From NCBI RefSeq assembly GCF_003605475.1, contig NZ_RAHX01000001.1, forward strand, positions 992,001 through 1,056,000: 64,000 nt of DNA, in the 5' to 3' direction. The translations under genes and the position numbers were made by a program. The stretch comes from Aurantiacibacter aquimixticola (GTDB lineage Bacteria; Pseudomonadota; Alphaproteobacteria; Sphingomonadales; Sphingomonadaceae). The notes beneath the pieces are model-generated. The model searched no databases. It was not told the DNA's origin and saw only the letters and a program-made list of their open reading frames with translations. Below, one piece after another: positions 1-8,617 of the stretch; within the stretch, counting starts at the first letter, position 1; each line of letters starts with the position of its first letter.

Positions 1-24
1 AAGGGCGGCTAGGCCGGATGGCAT
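1..24 (-). CDS. possible 5' end of a leftward gene (partial)
   Basis: Eight codons of an open frame reading off the left edge, starting M-P-S-G-L-A-A-L. The only support is a purine-rich AGGGAG about seven bases upstream of the ATG on the minus strand and the empty space to its right, which fits a divergent gene. Too little is visible to name a product. It could equally be chance. Confidence 0.3.
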
Positions 25-458
25 GGTGGTCTCCCTGTTTGTAGGTCAACCGCCCCCTGCCCCGCCCGTTCCGCTATCGCAAGGCCTGCACTGTCCTACA
101 GGCGGAATGGCGGGATAAGCCTGCTTCATCCCGCTTCGGGAGCGGATGACAATAACCAGCCAAACTTCTGCGTGCGACGGGTGAAATAGGAAAGGTTACA
201 GGGGTGATGCGCGAATACCCTCTTAAAGCTCTGAATTATGGTAGCTTTCAAGCACGCTCGGCGGTTCACAAAAATGCGCATCCGTGTAACACCCCCACCC
301 GCTTCTGTCTTGCATTGCGCCCCGATCCCGCTATGTGCGCCCCTTCCGCAGCGAACGGCTCTTATCGCCCCGCCGCGGAGATTCGAAGAAAGCCGGAGGG
401 GCCGCCTGCGATCCGCGCGGGATGTGTCAGCGATCGGCATTGGAAAAGGAAGCGCGAC
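25..458. other. non-coding region upstream of rpsF
   Basis: About 430 bases without a convincing gene. The open frames that cross it have no ribosome-binding sites and no recognisable protein. An inverted repeat of 7-bp arms (GCGGGAT/ATCCCGC) lies at 110-134, with no T tract. The right-hand part, after the candidate promoter near 310-337, would form a leader of roughly 110 bases ahead of rpsF. Ribosomal S6/S18 leaders are regulatory in many bacteria, but I could not recognise the known S6:S18-binding motif here with confidence. Confidence 0.5.
310..337 (+). promoter_or_regulatory. candidate promoter of rpsF-rpsR-rplI
   Basis: TTGCAT at 310-315 and TATGTG at 332-337 are separated by 16 bases and resemble a sigma-70 type promoter. 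Transcription would start near 344 and leave a leader of about 115 bases before rpsF. This rests on hexamer similarity alone in GC-rich DNA. Confidence 0.3.
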
Positions 459-824
459 ATGGCTCTCTACGAGCATGTTTTTCTCGCGCGTCAGGATCTG
501 AGCCAGTCTCAGGTCGACGCGCTCGCTGCCAGCGCCACGGAAATCGTGGAGAACAATGGCGGCAAGGTCGTGAAGACCGAAACCTGGGGCCTCAAGTCCC
601 TCGCATACAAGATCGACCGCAATCGCAAGGCGCATTTCGTCATGCTCAACATCGACGGGCCCGGCTCGCTGGTGTCCGAGCTCGAGCGCCAGAACCGCAT
701 CAACGAAGACGTGATCCGCTGGCTCACCATCGCCGTGGAAGAGCATGAAGACGGCCCGTCCGCCATGATGCGCAAGAGCGATCGCGACAAGAAGCGCCGC
801 TCCGACCGGGAGGACCGTAACTGA
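459..824 (+). CDS. rpsF: 30S ribosomal protein S6
   Basis: 121 residues beginning [15 protein letters not shown], the normal S6 start. S6 binds the central domain of 16S rRNA as a heterodimer with S18. The reading frame stays open upstream to 204, but the extra 85 codons look nothing like S6, so the ATG at 459 is used; a purine-rich AAAAGGAAG sits just upstream of it. The C-terminus ends in a short Lys/Arg/Asp-rich tail. The stop codon shares one base with the rpsR start (TGATG), which points to translational coupling, as expected for partners that assemble together. Confidence 0.95.
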   Translation: MALYEHVFLARQDLSQSQVDALAASATEIVENNGGKVVKTETWGLKSLAYKIDRNRKAHFVMLNIDGPGSLVSELERQNRINEDVIRWLTIAVEEHEDGPSAMMRKSDRDKKRRSDREDRN

Positions 825-1048
825 TGGCACGCCCGTTCTACCGCCGCCGCAAGTCCTGTCCGTTCTCCGGCAAGGACGCCCCCGCGATCGACTACAAGGA
901 CACGCGCCTGCTGCAGGGCTTCATGTCCGAACGTGGCAAGATCGTGCCGAGCCGCATCACGGCCGTTTCCGCCAAGAAGCAGCGTGAGCTGGCCAAGGCC
1001 ATCAAGCGCGCCCGTCACCTGGGCCTGCTGCCCTACATCGTGAAGTAA
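824..1048 (+). CDS. rpsR: 30S ribosomal protein S18
   Basis: 74 residues, standard length for S18, with the basic N-terminus [16 protein letters not shown] and the typical C-terminal segment [14 protein letters not shown]18 pairs with S6 on the small-subunit platform. It starts on the last base of the rpsF stop codon and is followed after 14 bases, containing GAGGAGCGAG as a good ribosome-binding site, by rplI. The order rpsF-rpsR-rplI is conserved in alphaproteobacteria. Confidence 0.96.
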   Translation: MARPFYRRRKSCPFSGKDAPAIDYKDTRLLQGFMSERGKIVPSRITAVSAKKQRELAKAIKRARHLGLLPYIVK

Positions 1049-1062
1049 GAGGAGCGAGACAC

Positions 1063-1743
1063 ATGGATATCATCCTCCTCGAACGCGTCGGCGGCCTGGG
1101 TGCCATCGGCGACGTGGTCACCGTGAAGGACGGCTACGCCCGCAACTTCCTGCTGCCGCAGAAGAAGGCTCTTCGCGCCAATGAGGCGAACAAGAAGGTC
1201 TTCGAAGCGAACCGTGAGAAGCTGGAAGCCGAAAACGCCGAAAAGCGCACCGAAGCCGAAAAGTTCGGCGAAAAGGTCGATGGCACCGAGATCGTCCTGA
1301 TCCGCGCCGCGTCCAATGCCGGCCAGCTTTACGGCTCCGTCAATGTCCGCGACGTCGCGATCGCCCTTGCCGACAAGGGCCATGACATTGACAAGAAGCA
1401 GGTCATCATGGGTGCGCCGATCAAGACGATCGGCATGTTCGACGTGACCGTGCAGCTTCACCCCGAAGTCGAAGTCACGGTGAAGGCCAATGTGGCCCGC
1501 TCCGACGACGAAGCCGAATTGCAGAGCCAGGGCATCGACATCCTTGCGCAAGCTGCCGAAGAAGAAGCTGCCGAACGCGCAGCCGCCGGCGGATTCCAGG
1601 AAGGGCTGGACCCGAACCGCGAGCTCGGCGACTTGCCCCCGGTCGATGAAGACGGCAACCCGATCGAAGCACCGGCAGACGGCGAAGAAGCCAGCGAAAT
1701 GCAGGCCGAAGCGACTGCCGGAGAGGGCGACGAGAACGCCTGA
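1063..1743 (+). CDS. rplI: 50S ribosomal protein L9 with long acidic C-terminal extension
   Basis: 226 residues. Residues 1-148 or so carry the L9 fold: MDIILLERVGGLG, the NFLLPQKKA segment, a charged connecting helix and the C-terminal rRNA-binding domain. L9 binds 23S rRNA near the L1 stalk and helps maintain reading frame. Ordinary L9 is about 150 residues long. Here some 75 extra residues follow, rich in Glu, Ala, Asp and Pro, low in complexity and probably disordered. Such tails are common in L9 of sphingomonads as I recall them. It is the last gene of the rpsF operon and is followed by a terminator. Confidence 0.95.
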   Translation: MDIILLERVGGLGAIGDVVTVKDGYARNFLLPQKKALRANEANKKVFEANREKLEAENAEKRTEAEKFGEKVDGTEIVLIRAASNAGQLYGSVNVRDVAIALADKGHDIDKKQVIMGAPIKTIGMFDVTVQLHPEVEVTVKANVARSDDEAELQSQGIDILAQAAEEEAAERAAAGGFQEGLDPNRELGDLPPVDEDGNPIEAPADGEEASEMQAEATAGEGDENA

Positions 1744-1769
1744 GGCGTTTCGCGCTCAGCGAATTGAAG

Positions 1770-1802
1770 GAGGGCGCTGCCAGCAATGGCGGCGCCCTTT
1801 TT
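1770..1802 (+). terminator. rho-independent terminator after rplI
   Basis: The stem GGGCGCTGCC/GGCGGCGCCC (one mismatch) has a six-base loop and is followed by TTTTT. It starts 26 bases after the rplI stop codon and lies between the rpsF operon and the convergent gene ending at 1811. Confidence 0.85.
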
Positions 1803-1810
1803 CGTAGCGA

Positions 1811-2805
1811 TCAATCGATAACCGCCAGGCCGTCGTCTCCCGGTCCTGTCGGCAAACGACGCAAGACTTCTCCGCTGGCGAAGTCGACCTCGGCAATCGT
1901 GTCGGTCGCGGTTTCAGCGGCGTAGAGGCGCGTGCCGTCCTCGCTGAAAACCAGCGTCACCTGCGCGACCTCGCTGCTGCCGGACACGGGGATGGTTCGC
2001 TCGACGGTATCGGTGCTGGTGTCGATCACCGTCAGATCGCCGCTGCCGTAATTGGAGCTTACCACGTAGTCACCACCCGGGTGCATGGCGAGGCGGATGG
2101 GAACCTTGCCGGTTGGCACCTCTGCTCGCACCTCCAGTGTGTCCGGATCAAGACGATAGGCGACATTATCTCGATTGGAGGAAACCCATAGCTGAGAGCC
2201 ATCGGGCGACAGCGCGCGGCCTCGATCTGGGGGCCTATCGCCTCACGCGCGGCAACGCTGCGGGCCTCCAGATCGTAGCGCACCACCTCGCCGGTCGGGA
2301 TGATAGTGCCCCATGCCAAATTGCGTGATTGGTCTTCGGCGATCAGGTGCGGTCCGGGAACGCCTTCCCCGATCTCCTGCGAACGTCCGCGCGGTGGCCA
2401 GTGCATGTAAAGCGATCCACGCCCCTCCGCGCCCGCCAATATTAGTCCATCGTCCCTCCACAATGCGGAGTGAACCCGCGCGCCCTCACCCAGCTCTATC
2501 TCGCCGATCCGACGCAGATCCTGGGTGCCGAAAATCTCGAGCGTCCGGCCCGAATAGCACGCGACAAGGACCATCTCTTCGTCTGGCGACACGTCGAGTT
2601 CGTGCGGGTTCTCGCAAGTTTCTGCCCGATGCGTTTCATCGCCATTGGCGAGATCGATCCGCGAAAGGCTCGCCCCGCGCTTGTTGGCAACGAACATCGT
2701 GCCTTCGCTGCCATGCTGTTTCATCACGGGGCCAGCGATTTCGGCGGTTGGTGTGCAGGCGCCAACCGCAAATACGGCCAATCCGAGCGGGATCGATAAA
2801 CGCAT
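1811..2805 (-). pseudogene. YncE-like beta-propeller lipoprotein, frameshifted
   Basis: Two overlapping minus-strand frames encode one protein of about 330 residues. The N-terminal part starts at 2805 with a lipoprotein signal (lipobox V-G-A-C, Cys17) and carries repeats such as ELDVSPDEEMVLVAC. The C-terminal part, in another frame, continues with ALSPDGSQLWVSSNRDNV and MHPGGDYVVSSNYGSGDL. These are blades of a YVTN/YncE-type beta-propeller, exported and of unknown substrate. The frames join cleanly at about 2211-2221 in a GCGCGC run, where the gain of one GC unit or the loss of one base explains the shift. It is either a true recent pseudogene or a sequencing error; both halves are otherwise intact. 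Confidence 0.75.
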
Positions 2806-2845
2806 GTGGGCCTCCCGACAGCAGCGCTGCCAGTCTGGCGCAATG

Positions 2846-3604
2846 CTAATCCGAAAGAAAGCGCGCGATCGCTTCGCTGAGCGCGGGCTTCATGACACAA
2901 CTCATGTGCGTACCGGGGATCGTTTCCACCCGCGCATCGGGCAGCGCATCGGCGAGCCGTTGTGGCGAGCCATTGTCGCGGTCCTCATCGCCGATCAGCA
3001 CCAGCGTCGGCATGGCGATCTGCGCGAGCTCGGCGGTGTCGATATCGTCGACGCCCTTGGTCAGCAGCAGCCGCGCGGCGACCGGGTCGATCCCCTGCGT
3101 TTTCATGAAGCTCTTGGCGATGAAACGTGGATCGCCGTGTTTGATCTCATCGAAATGGTCGATCATGTCGACGAAGAAGGCGACGCGCTTTTCCCAATTG
3201 GTGAGGCCCTCCAGCCCCATCCCGGTCAGCACCAGTTTGCGCGGGGCGAGTCCCGCCAGCACCGCGCTCACCGCCGTGCGGGAGCCGAGCGAGAAGCCGA
3301 CGAGGTCGTAATCAGTGAGCCCAAGCGCCTCGACTACGGCAAACGCATCCTTGACCAGCACACCGGAGGGAAAGGCATCCGGATCGGTCGGCGCATCGCT
3401 TTCGCCATGCACGCGCCAGTCGGGTATGATCGCCTCGAAACCCGCATCGGCGAGGACCTGCGCGTGGCCGAACTTGATCCAGTTGACCTCGGCGCTGGAA
3501 AACAGGCCGTGGAGCAGCAGGACGGGCCGGCCCTCACCCAGCCGGTGGACCGCCATGCGCGTGCCGTCGAAGCTTTCGATGAACTCGGTGGTCGGTCTGC
3601 TCAC
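2846..3604 (-). CDS. alpha/beta hydrolase
   Basis: 252 residues with a GTG start. Alpha/beta-hydrolase hallmarks are visible: the oxyanion-side HG at LLLHGLFSS (residues 30-37), the nucleophile elbow GFSLGS with Ser105, an acid at GDEDRD (Asp206 or Asp208) and His233 in GTHMS. The substrate is not evident; family members include esterases and C-C hydrolases. There is no signal peptide, so it is cytoplasmic. The GTG overlaps the stop of the upstream lipoprotein gene (GTGA), so it is probably translated with asd and the lipoprotein as one minus-strand unit. Confidence 0.85.
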   Translation of the reverse strand: MSRPTTEFIESFDGTRMAVHRLGEGRPVLLLHGLFSSAEVNWIKFGHAQVLADAGFEAIIPDWRVHGESDAPTDPDAFPSGVLVKDAFAVVEALGLTDYDLVGFSLGSRTAVSAVLAGLAPRKLVLTGMGLEGLTNWEKRVAFFVDMIDHFDEIKHGDPRFIAKSFMKTQGIDPVAARLLLTKGVDDIDTAELAQIAMPTLVLIGDEDRDNGSPQRLADALPDARVETIPGTHMSCVMKPALSEAIARFLSD

Positions 3605-4146
3605 CGGAAGATGCAGTTCTCGCCCGCCCAGAGCGCCTCTACGGTCGCATCTTCACCCTCGCCCGAGAACAGACCGGAAATCAGCGCGCCTTCGGAGCCG
3701 ATGGTGAACTCTTCGCCCAGAGTGCTGCCTTCGACCATCTCTACACCGGAATCGGCGATCATCGCCGCGCGATCGAGATCGGGCACGTAGGGCGCGGTGG
3801 CGTAATAGCCGACGAACTGGTCGTCGCTGAACGCTGCGGTGAGCCCGTCATATTGCGTGGTAGCGAGTGCGCAATCGTCGCCACCTGCGGTGGAGCCGGT
3901 CGCTTCGCCCAGCACATTACCCAGCGTCGCCTCGGTAGCGACTCGCTGCGAGCCGAAGGGCACGGCCAGCTGCTCGAACCCGCTCTGCGGCGGGACGACG
4001 ATGCCGGTCGCCTGCAGATCGAGCGTAGCGTTCTCGGCAGGCTCAGCGGTGGCAGCTTCCTCGACGGGCGCTTCGGCCTCCTCGGCCTCGGGCGCGCACG
4101 CGGCGAGCAGGACAAGCGGTGTGGCGACGGCGGCAAAGATACGCAT
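3601..4146 (-). CDS. lipoprotein of unknown function
   Basis: 181 residues. A lipoprotein signal (MRIFAAVATPLVLLAAC, lipobox L-A-A-C) is followed by an Ala/Glu/Pro-rich linker and then a globular part of about 140 residues containing two Cys. I do not recognise the family. An in-frame ATG at 4155 overlaps the asd stop, but AAGGG lies at the proper distance from the ATG at 4146, which I prefer. It lies between asd and the hydrolase with overlaps or minimal spacing on both sides, so it is likely cotranscribed. There is no obvious link to lysine/threonine synthesis. Confidence 0.75.
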   Translation of the reverse strand: MRIFAAVATPLVLLAACAPEAEEAEAPVEEAATAEPAENATLDLQATGIVVPPQSGFEQLAVPFGSQRVATEATLGNVLGEATGSTAGGDDCALATTQYDGLTAAFSDDQFVGYYATAPYVPDLDRAAMIADSGVEMVEGSTLGEEFTIGSEGALISGLFSGEGEDATVEALWAGENCIFR

Positions 4147-4151
4147 GGGCT

Positions 4152-5177
4152 TCATCCCTTCTGCAAATGGCGGCGACCCAGAAGTTCGGCGATCTGGACT
4201 GCATTCAGGGCCGCACCCTTACGCAAATTGTCCGAAACGCACCACAGCGTGAGGCCGTTATCGACCGTCGGATCTTCGCGCACGCGGCTGATATAGGTCG
4301 CACCGTCGCCGGCGCTTTCGACGGGCGTCACGTATCCGCCGTCCTCGCGCTTATCGACGAGCATGATACCTGGTGCCTCGCGAAGGATATCCTGTGCTTC
4401 GCTCGCGGAAATCTCGTTCTCGAACTCGATATTGATCGCCTCGGCATGGCCGACGAAGACCGGCACGCGCACGCAGGTGGCGTTGAGCTTAATCTTCGGG
4501 TCGAGGATTTTCTTGGTCTCGACCACCATCTTCCACTCTTCCTTGGTAGAGCCGTCATCCATGAACACGTCGATATGCGGGATCACGTTGAAAGCGATCT
4601 GCTTGGTGAATTTGGCCGGCTCCACCGGATCGCCGACGAAGATGGCGCGGCTCTGCTCGAACAGCTCGTCCATGCCCTGTTTTCCGGCGCCGGAGACGGA
4701 CTGGTAAGTGCTCACCACCACGCGCTTGATCTTTGCAGCATCGTGGAGCGGCTTCAATGCCACCACCAGTTGCGCGGTGGAGCAGTTGGGGTTGGCGATG
4801 ATGTTTTTCTTCGCGTAGCCGTCGATCGCATCCGGGTTCACTTCGGGCACGATCAGCGGGACGTCCGGGTCCATTCTGTAAAGCGAGGAATTGTCGATGA
4901 CGACGCAGCCAGCCTTCGCGGCCTTGGGCGCGTAGGTCTTCGCGGCATCGCTACCGCAGGCAAACAGCGCGATGTCCCAGCCGGCAAAATCGAAATGCTC
5001 GAGATTCTTGCATTTCACCGTCTTGCCGCTGTCGCCAATATCGACTTCGGTGCCGGTGGAGCGGCCCGAGGCGACGGCCGCCACCTCGTCCATCGGAAAT
5101 TCGCGCTCTGCCAGGATGGCGAGCATTTCGCGCCCGACATTCCCCGTCGCCCCGACAACAGCCACCCGGTAACCCAT
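4152..5177 (-). CDS. asd: aspartate-semialdehyde dehydrogenase
   Basis: 341 residues. It reduces aspartyl phosphate to aspartate semialdehyde with NADPH, the branch-point step for lysine/diaminopimelate, threonine and methionine. Visible features are the dinucleotide loop GATGNVG (residues 9-15), the catalytic Cys132 in NPNCSTAQ, and RVPVFVGHAE with the conserved His. Two in-frame ATGs lie upstream (5195 and 5192), but only the ATG at 5177 has a ribosome-binding site (GGAG, about nine bases away) and gives the family's usual MGYRVAVVGATG start. It heads a small minus-strand operon with the lipoprotein and hydrolase genes. Confidence 0.95.
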   Translation of the reverse strand: MGYRVAVVGATGNVGREMLAILAEREFPMDEVAAVASGRSTGTEVDIGDSGKTVKCKNLEHFDFAGWDIALFACGSDAAKTYAPKAAKAGCVVIDNSSLYRMDPDVPLIVPEVNPDAIDGYAKKNIIANPNCSTAQLVVALKPLHDAAKIKRVVVSTYQSVSGAGKQGMDELFEQSRAIFVGDPVEPAKFTKQIAFNVIPHIDVFMDDGSTKEEWKMVVETKKILDPKIKLNATCVRVPVFVGHAEAINIEFENEISASEAQDILREAPGIMLVDKREDGGYVTPVESAGDGATYISRVREDPTVDNGLTLWCVSDNLRKGAALNAVQIAELLGRRHLQKG

Positions 5178-5233
5178 TCGCACACACTCCATCAACGCGT
5201 CGCGCGTTGCCTAGCGGCCCTGTTCGCAGGCGC

Positions 5234-5279
5234 AACAGAAAAGGGCGGCCCTCCCGCGTGGGAGCGCCGCCCTTCTGTT
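5234..5279 (-). terminator. rho-independent terminator after rplS
   Basis: A long inverted repeat: AACAGAA...TTCTGTT arms enclose a GGGCGGC/GCCGCCC stem and an inner CTCCC/GGGAG stem. Read on the minus strand the stem ends in TTTTCTGTT. It begins about 20 bases beyond the rplS stop and closes the ffh-rpsP-rimM-...-trmD-rplS run before asd. Confidence 0.85.
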
Positions 5280-5300
5280 GTCTCTTGCAGAAGAGCCGCC

Positions 5301-5666
5301 TTACTTGGCGACGTTCTCCCGGCGCTCGGCGATGCGAGCGCTCTTGCCGGTGCGGCCGCGCAGATAATACAGCTTGGCGCGACGCACCACACCGCGGCGG
5401 ACCACGGTAATGCTGTCGACGATCGGCGAGTAGAGCGGGAATACGCGTTCCACGCCTTCGCCGAAGCTGATCTTGCGCACGGTGAAGTTGCTGCCCATGC
5501 CGCGATTGGAGCGGGCGATGACAACGCCTTCGAAATTCTGGACACGTTCGCGGTTGCCCTCTTTCACTTTCACGCCGACGCGAACGGTATCGCCTGCGCG
5601 GAATTCGGGAATGTCTTTCCCGAGGGCTTCGATGGCTTCCGCCTCGATGGTCTGGATCAGGTTCAT
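5301..5666 (-). CDS. rplS: 50S ribosomal protein L19
   Basis: 121 residues starting [16 protein letters not shown], with the L19 core ([42 protein letters not shown]). L19 sits at the 30S-50S interface. The frame is open further upstream to 5807, but those residues overlap trmD and are unrelated to L19. The start at 5666 lies eight bases after the trmD stop with a weak AGGA upstream. It is the last gene of the conserved rpsP-rimM-trmD-rplS set and is followed by a strong terminator. Confidence 0.95.
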   Translation of the reverse strand: MNLIQTIEAEAIEALGKDIPEFRAGDTVRVGVKVKEGNRERVQNFEGVVIARSNRGMGSNFTVRKISFGEGVERVFPLYSPIVDSITVVRRGVVRRAKLYYLRGRTGKSARIAERRENVAK

Positions 5667-5673
5667 GGCCTGG

Positions 5674-6414
5674 TTATTCCTGTTCATCTCGCTGCACGCC
5701 AGAGGCAGGCTGGACCGGATCGCCACCGTGGCGGTCCCATAAATCCGGCCTGCGTAACCGAGTATCGTCTTCCGCGCGGGCTTTCCTCCACGCGGCGATT
5801 TTCGCATGATCCCCTGATCGCAGCACTTCGGGGATCGTGCGCCCTTCCCATTCCTGAGGTCGGGTATATTGCGGGTATTCGAGCAAACCGTCCTCGAACG
5901 ATTCCTCGGTCCCGCTTGAAGCCGCGCCCATTACCCCCGGAAGCAGGCGAATGCAAGCGTCGAGTATGGCGAGCGCCGCAGGTTCTCCGCCCGAGAGGAC
6001 CACGTCGGCAAGCGAGACCTGCTCGATCTCCGGCCGCGCTTCGAACAGGCGCTCGTCAAAGCCCTCGAACCGGCCGCACAGCAGGATGATGCCGGGTCCG
6101 CTGGCGATCTCGCGAATGCGCTCCTGCGTTATCGGCTTCCCGCGCGGCGTCATGGCGAGGATCGGCGTTTTCGGCTGGCGCGCAATGGCATGATCGACCG
6201 CAGCACCAAGCACATCGGCCTTGAGCACCATCCCTGCCCCGCCGCCTGCAGGCGTATCATCGACGGTACGGTGCTTGTCGGTGGCGAAATCGCGGATCTG
6301 GATCGTATCGCACGACCACTTCTGCTCCTCCAGCGCCCGCCCCGCGAGCGAAATGCGCAACGGCCCGGGAAACATCTCGGGGTAGAGCGTGAGGATGGTG
6401 GCGGCGAAGGTCAT
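5674..6414 (-). CDS. trmD: tRNA (guanine37-N1)-methyltransferase
   Basis: 246 residues from [19 protein letters not shown]. TrmD is a knotted SPOUT enzyme that puts m1G at position 37 next to the anticodon and prevents +1 frameshifting. The SAM-binding knot is seen as [13 protein letters not shown] and [13 protein letters not shown]. The canonical loop usually has Tyr where this protein has Phe (GRFEG). The start overlaps the stop of the upstream membrane-protein gene (ATGA). In most bacteria trmD directly follows rimM; here five genes lie between them. Confidence 0.95.
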   Translation of the reverse strand: MTFAATILTLYPEMFPGPLRISLAGRALEEQKWSCDTIQIRDFATDKHRTVDDTPAGGGAGMVLKADVLGAAVDHAIARQPKTPILAMTPRGKPITQERIREIASGPGIILLCGRFEGFDERLFEARPEIEQVSLADVVLSGGEPAALAILDACIRLLPGVMGAASSGTEESFEDGLLEYPQYTRPQEWEGRTIPEVLRSGDHAKIAAWRKARAEDDTRLRRPDLWDRHGGDPVQPASGVQRDEQE

Positions 6415-6827
6415 TGGAAGGTCTTCGGATCGATCGGTTCGCGACGTCTGCTCATCCACGCAATCGCTAACACACTCGCAAAGCACACAAAAATGCCGGG
6501 AAGTAATTGATACACGAACCGACGCAGCCCGATGATCTCAAGCATCTTCTCACTGAAGATGAAAATCGGAGCGATGAACTCGTGTGTAAGTCCTGAAGCA
6601 AACAGAGCAAAGACTGTGGCTAGAAACGCTGTAACGATAGGCCAGCGGTGTAGGTTTAATCGCCGCATGCCCCAAACAAAAAACAATGCAAACGGAACAA
6701 AGACTAGCCCGTCAAGCGCAGATGCCAAAACGTCAACCCACCATTGTGACTGATCGCTGGTCGAAAACTCGGTCGCCGGAGCCCCATTGGCTGCAGCCGC
6801 AAATAGCTCCAGACCAGTCACTGCCAT
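6411..6827 (-). CDS. small integral membrane protein, unknown
   Basis: 138 residues with three or four hydrophobic segments, roughly at 35-55 ([17 protein letters not shown]), 62-80 ([17 protein letters not shown]), 83-95 and 108-127 ([17 protein letters not shown]). I do not recognise the family. The base composition is visibly less GC-rich than the neighbouring genes, which may mean later arrival. Its start overlaps the end of the nitrilase gene by ten bases and its stop overlaps the trmD start (ATGA), so it is wired into the same transcript. Confidence 0.7.
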   Translation of the reverse strand: MAVTGLELFAAAANGAPATEFSTSDQSQWWVDVLASALDGLVFVPFALFFVWGMRRLNLHRWPIVTAFLATVFALFASGLTHEFIAPIFIFSEKMLEIIGLRRFVYQLLPGIFVCFASVLAIAWMSRRREPIDPKTFQ

Positions 6828-7768
6828 CGCACACCATCCTTCGCCCGCGTATCGACATTCAGCTCGAACACATCGGGCCGCGAGTAATGGCCGTCGGTGT
6901 CGAGGCTTGCGAGGCCCTCGTCGCGCAGTGACAGGTCGAGCTCGGCGAACAGCGTTTCCTCGCTCTCGCCCGCCTGCGCGATGACGCTCGCGTCGGGTGC
7001 GGCGATCAGTGAGCCGCCGCGGTTGATCACGTCTGCCTCAATGCTTTCGATCAGCTCGCGGCCCTCGGCGCTGCCACCCGCGCGCTCCAGCCCGTCGAAC
7101 ACTTGGTCCTTCGTCTGCACCAGCCCCGCCGCCAGCACGAAGCAGCGGCCTTCCATCGCGTAGTGGCGGCTGGCGATTGCGTAGCTTTCGCGCACGGTCG
7201 GCCATGCGGCAACGTGGACGCTTTCGCCGAGATTGTGCGTCGCCGCGCGGGCAAGCGGCATCCAGTGCTCCCAGCAGATCAAGCTACCGACATTGCCCCA
7301 TTCGGCCTGGTGCACGCCGAGCGTCGAGCCATCGCCGCGCATCCACACCAGCCGTTCGCCATGGGTGGGCACCAGCTTGCGGTGATCGAGCACCGGAAGG
7401 CCGGGGCGGAAGGTCATCTGGTTGTTGTAGAGGCTCGAACGCACCCGCTCATGCGCGCCAACCGAAATCACCGCGCCGCTCTCGTCGCACAGCTCCTGCA
7501 AGGGCAGCAGCCGCTCGTCACCCGGCACCACCGCCTGCTCCATGAGGATGCGATGCAGCGCCTTGCTGCCCGGATGGCCCCACAGCGCCGCTCCCGGAGC
7601 CTCGTCCAGCCACAGCGGATAGCCGCCGAGAAACGTCTCGCCGAACGCGACCACGCGCGCCCCGCCCTCCACGGCCTCGCGCGCCAGCCGCACGGCTTTC
7701 TCGATCCCGTCTGAAATGGCGAGCGGCACAGGCGCGGCCTGACAGATGGCGACGTTGATGCTTTTCAT
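6818..7768 (-). CDS. nitrilase / carbon-nitrogen hydrolase
   Basis: 316 residues of the nitrilase branch of the C-N hydrolase superfamily. The catalytic residues are in place: Glu44 (FGETFLGGYP), Lys131 (DHRKLVPTHGERLVW) and Cys165 (SLICWEHWMP). The CWEHWMPL context and length match true nitrilases (nitrile to carboxylic acid plus ammonia) better than amidases or NAD synthetase domains. The substrate is not predictable from sequence. It is cytoplasmic. It starts 24 bases downstream of the TIGR04222-like gene and overlaps the next gene. It is one of the five genes inserted between rimM and trmD. Confidence 0.88.
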   Translation of the reverse strand: MKSINVAICQAAPVPLAISDGIEKAVRLAREAVEGGARVVAFGETFLGGYPLWLDEAPGAALWGHPGSKALHRILMEQAVVPGDERLLPLQELCDESGAVISVGAHERVRSSLYNNQMTFRPGLPVLDHRKLVPTHGERLVWMRGDGSTLGVHQAEWGNVGSLICWEHWMPLARAATHNLGESVHVAAWPTVRESYAIASRHYAMEGRCFVLAAGLVQTKDQVFDGLERAGGSAEGRELIESIEADVINRGGSLIAAPDASVIAQAGESEETLFAELDLSLRDEGLASLDTDGHYSRPDVFELNVDTRAKDGVRWQ

Positions 7769-7792
7769 GTCAGCGCGCCTAGACCGCTTCGG

Positions 7793-8617
7793 TCATCCGC
7801 CGCAACCGCCGCAGCCGCCACCGCAGCCGCTGCCTCCGTCGCCGCCCCCGTCGCCGCCCCCGCCGCCATCGCCACCCCCCGTTTGCTGGCGCATCGCGTG
7901 CAATTCGGAATAGGGCGTGCCGACCAGCACGGCCGTGCCGAAGAGTCCTACGGCGAGCCCCGCTTCGCTTGCCCGCGGGGCGATGCGCAGACGCTCGGCG
8001 CTGCTCTTCGCAGAGTGCAGAGCTTTGTCACCGGCCTCGGTGCGCGGATTAAACCTCGCCCAGCGGATGATCGCGAGCACCACCGTCAGCACCAGCAGCA
8101 TGGTGAGGAAGCCGGTCGGCTCACCCTCGGCCACGCCAGCTTGTCTGCGAAACAGTCCGATAAGAAGCAGGGCACCGAAGGGGGCGAGGGAGAGGCTGCG
8201 CAGCCTCGTTCGCTCGTCGGACGTCATCAGGAGGTGCCGCTCGACCAGCCAGCGCTCTGCGGCATCGGCGTGGGCGGCGAGCGCGCTCACGGCATCCTTC
8301 CAACCCATGCCCTCGGCGCTGCGTATCAAGGCGCGTTCGGCCTCAGTTTCACCCTCAGCATTGACGCCGCGCTCAAGCTTTCGATCGATAACCGCGAGAT
8401 CGCCGCGGGCGAAGAGACTGGCGAGCACGGCATCGGTGAACCGCTTCGGCCCACCGCCAAGCATGGCGAGAACTTCTGCGTCTTCGGGCCGCGTGTCGCT
8501 GCCTTCGGGTCGCAACCTGTTTTCAATGAAGACGCTTGCGAGCACCGCCGCGACCAGCAGGGCGACGTAGAACACGAGGAAATCCGCGCCTGAATAGGAC
8601 GAAAAGCCAATCTGCAT
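7793..8617 (-). CDS. TIGR04222-like membrane protein with Gly/Cys-rich tail
   Basis: 274 residues from MQIGFSSYSGADFLVFY. Hydrophobic segments lie near residues 12-31, 145-160 and 170-187, around a charged cytosolic-type region with EDAEVLAMLGGGPKRF and a helical stretch. The C-terminus is an extreme low-complexity tail of Gly, Asp and then Cys (four Cys in the last dozen residues). The layout matches what I know of TIGR04222-domain membrane proteins; no function is known. The ATG shares one base with the upstream stop (TGATG). The partner gene upstream encodes a GRDP-like protein, a recurrent pairing. Confidence 0.75.
   Translation of the reverse strand: MQIGFSSYSGADFLVFYVALLVAAVLASVFIENRLRPEGSDTRPEDAEVLAMLGGGPKRFTDAVLASLFARGDLAVIDRKLERGVNAEGETEAERALIRSAEGMGWKDAVSALAAHADAAERWLVERHLLMTSDERTRLRSLSLAPFGALLLIGLFRRQAGVAEGEPTGFLTMLLVLTVVLAIIRWARFNPRTEAGDKALHSAKSSAERLRIAPRASEAGLAVGLFGTAVLVGTPYSELHAMRQQTGGGDGGGGGDGGGDGGSGCGGGCGGCGG

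Noticed and set aside
204..458. 85-codon N-terminal extension of rpsF
   Set aside because: S6 begins at MALYEHVF; the upstream residues are unlike any S6 and would cover the promoter and leader.
25..458. S6:S18-binding leader riboswitch-like motif ahead of rpsF
   Set aside because: The position is right, but I could not identify the conserved bulged motif by eye, so it is not called.
4119..6089. 656-codon open frame on the plus strand
   Set aside because: It runs antisense through asd, rplS and trmD. High GC third positions leave long antisense frames; it has no ribosome-binding site and no recognisable protein.
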